Under the pieces are notes generated by a model. The model was given only the letters and a program-made list of their open reading frames with translations. It was not told the origin of the DNA and did no database searches. A stretch of 64,000 bases of DNA from Fistularia commersonii (taxonomy: Eukaryota; Chordata; Actinopteri; Syngnathiformes; Fistulariidae), in the NCBI GenBank assembly GCA_037954325.1, contig JBBMNZ010000061.1, positions 62,001 through 126,000 of the forward strand. Reading direction: 5' to 3'. Made by a program: the position numbers and the translations under genes. Every line of letters starts with the position of its first letter. Within the stretch, counting starts at the first letter, position 1. Of this stretch, positions 62,896 to 64,000 are shown in pieces.

Positions 62896-64000
62896 TCAGC
62901 AGCAGAAACCAGCTTGATGAAATTCATTAGTTATTTCCACTCCTAATCAAAAATGCTTCAACTCGGTGAGATAAGCACTTTTTGAACGAATGGCTATATC
63001 TTTTGAACTTGTGAAGGGATTACACAGAATTTGACATATATTGTGCAGAATCCTGTCCTAAACAACATATTTCAACAGTAGAAATCTACTTGATGAAATT
63101 CATTAGTTATTGCCACTCCTAATCAAAATTGCTTCAACTCGGTGAGATAAGCACTTTTTGCACGAATGGCTATATCTTTTGATCTTGTCGCTGGATTACA
63201 CTGAATTTGACATGTGTTCTGCAGAATCATGTCCTAAACAACATATTTCAACAGCAGAAACCAGCTTGATTAAATCCATTAGTTATTTCCACTCTCAATC
63301 AAAAACGCTTCAACCCGATAAGATAAGCAGTTTTTGAACGAATGGCTATGTCTTTTGAACCTGTAATGTGATTACACTAAATTTGACATATATTGTGCAG
63401 AATCATATCCTAAAAAACATATTTCAACCGCAGAAACCAGCTTGATGAAATTCATTGATTATTTCCACTCCGAATCCAAAAACGCATCAACTCGGTGAGA
63501 TAAGTACTTTTTGAACGACTGGCGATATCTTTTGAACCTATGAAGGGATTACACTGAATTTGACATATATTGTGCAGAATCATGTCCTAAACAACTTATT
63601 TCAACAGCAGAAACCAGCGTGATGAAATTCAAAAGTTATTTCCACTCCTAATCAAAAACGCTTCAACTCGGTGAGATAAGTACTTTTTGAACGAATGGCG
63701 ATATCCTTTGAACTTGTGAAGGGATTACACTGAATTTGAAATATATTGTCCAGAATCATGTCCTGAACAACAAATTTCAAGAGCAGTAACCAGCGTGATG
63801 AAATTCAAAAGTTATTTCCAATACTAATCAAAAACTCTTCAACTTGGTGAGATAAGCAATTTTTGAACGAATGGCTATATTTTTTGAACCTGTGATGGGA
63901 TTTTACTGAAGTTGACATATATTGTGCAGAATCTTGTCCTAAACAACATATTTCAACAGCAGAAACCAGCTTGATGAAATTCATTAGTTATTTCCACTCC
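62896..64000 (+). repeat. HOR of 55.9-64 kb, copy 3, cut by window end
   Basis: Third passage, entered at the CATATTTCAGCAGCAG variant near 62888 and in step with copy 2 at 3,344 bp (CCTGTCC 59708/63052, TGTTCTGCAG 59871/63215). From GCTATGTC (60353/63345) the offset is 2,992 bp, so this copy lacks a two-monomer string that copy 2 has. The window ends inside a monomer, with no sign of an array edge. Confidence 0.78.

Larger units (their letters stand above)
1..64000 (+). repeat. Tandem satellite array, ~176-bp monomer
   Basis: The whole window is a head-to-tail array of one satellite monomer. Taking the CATGTCC landmark as phase, successive copies start at 21, 197, 373, 549, 725, 901 and 1077, exactly 176 bp apart, and the same spacing (with small indels) continues to the last base. 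Every monomer I read lies in the same orientation. A typical copy has 60 G/C in 176 bases. No non-satellite sequence, transposon, microsatellite block or gene interrupts it, and both ends of the window are cut inside the array. A near-nucleosomal monomer with higher-order structure is typical of centromeric satellites (family knowledge). Centromere function here is inference. Any stretch not listed separately below is this same repeat. Confidence 0.98.

Noticed and set aside
1..64000. CRISPR array
   Set aside because: Regular repeats with variable stretches between can mimic one, but the unit is a 176-bp satellite with the 'spacers' homologous to each other, and there are no cas genes or prokaryotic features.
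1..64000. Human alpha satellite or Arabidopsis 178-bp centromere repeat
   Set aside because: Monomer length is near both, but the sequence landmarks I know for those families are not present. Family assignment needs a database search.
1..64000. Microsatellite or telomeric repeat tracts
   Set aside because: Only short A or T runs (up to eight) occur inside monomers; no simple-repeat block or telomere-type hexamer or heptamer array was seen.

Overview
The window is one uninterrupted block of tandem satellite DNA. From base 1 to base 64,000 it is a head-to-tail array of a roughly 176-bp, AT-rich monomer (60 of 176 bases are G or C in a typical copy, about 34%). There are about 364 monomers, all in the same orientation. 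I see no gene, RNA gene, mobile element, CRISPR array or unique-sequence island, and neither edge of the array is inside the window. Monomer size (close to nucleosomal), homogeneity and higher-order structure suggest centromeric or pericentromeric heterochromatin of a eukaryote. I do not recognise the monomer as a named family and cannot name the organism. It does not look like human alpha satellite or the Arabidopsis 178-bp repeat as I know them. Many plant and animal centromeric satellites have this length.

The monomers fall into recurring types, told apart by the segment after the conserved CTCGGTGAGATAAG core. Examples are: GTACTTTTTGAAC(G/A)AATGG; GCACTTTTTGAACG; GTTCTTTTGGAACGACTGG; TCTCATAAGCACG with CAACCTGTAATGGG; CCCGATAAGATAAGCAG with GTGATGTGATT; TTGGTGAGATAAGCAATT; GCACTTTTTTCACG with CTTATCGCTGG; TTGATCG with CACTGGATTATAC; and TTGCACG with CTTGTCGCTGG. 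Ordered strings of these types are themselves duplicated, giving nested higher-order repeats (HORs) whose period changes along the window.

Layout by region. 1-4,260: 2,110-bp (12-mer) and 873/880-bp (5-mer) repeats. 4,261-7,926: mosaic. 7,927-12,240: 2,273-bp (13-mer) tandem duplication. 12,241-13,364: mosaic. 13,365-15,625: 1,232-bp (7-mer) duplication. 15,626-27,054: mosaic with 11-, 17-, 21- and 12-mer offsets, holding earlier versions of the blocks that follow. 27,055-40,523: a 6,505-bp (37-mer) super-HOR in two full copies plus the start of a third, internally built as A-a-B-B-A from an 8-mer (A, ~1,405 bp) and a 9-mer (B, 1,583 bp). 40,524-46,905: diverged relatives with a 4,222-bp offset. 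46,906-55,288: a 5,073-bp repeat containing nested 351-, 1,042- and 1,758-bp duplications. 55,289-64,000: a 3.3-4.0-kb HOR with whole-monomer gains and losses.

No genes work together here. The short open reading frames (62-77 codons) are frames through one monomer plus a little of the next, and they recur only because the monomers recur. The interesting biology is in the array itself: recent nested amplification, a perfect hairpin monomer variant, dyad symmetry, probable CpG decay and sequence exchange across tens of kilobases. All block boundaries were found by eye from diagnostic variants and are good to tens of bases, sometimes to about 150.
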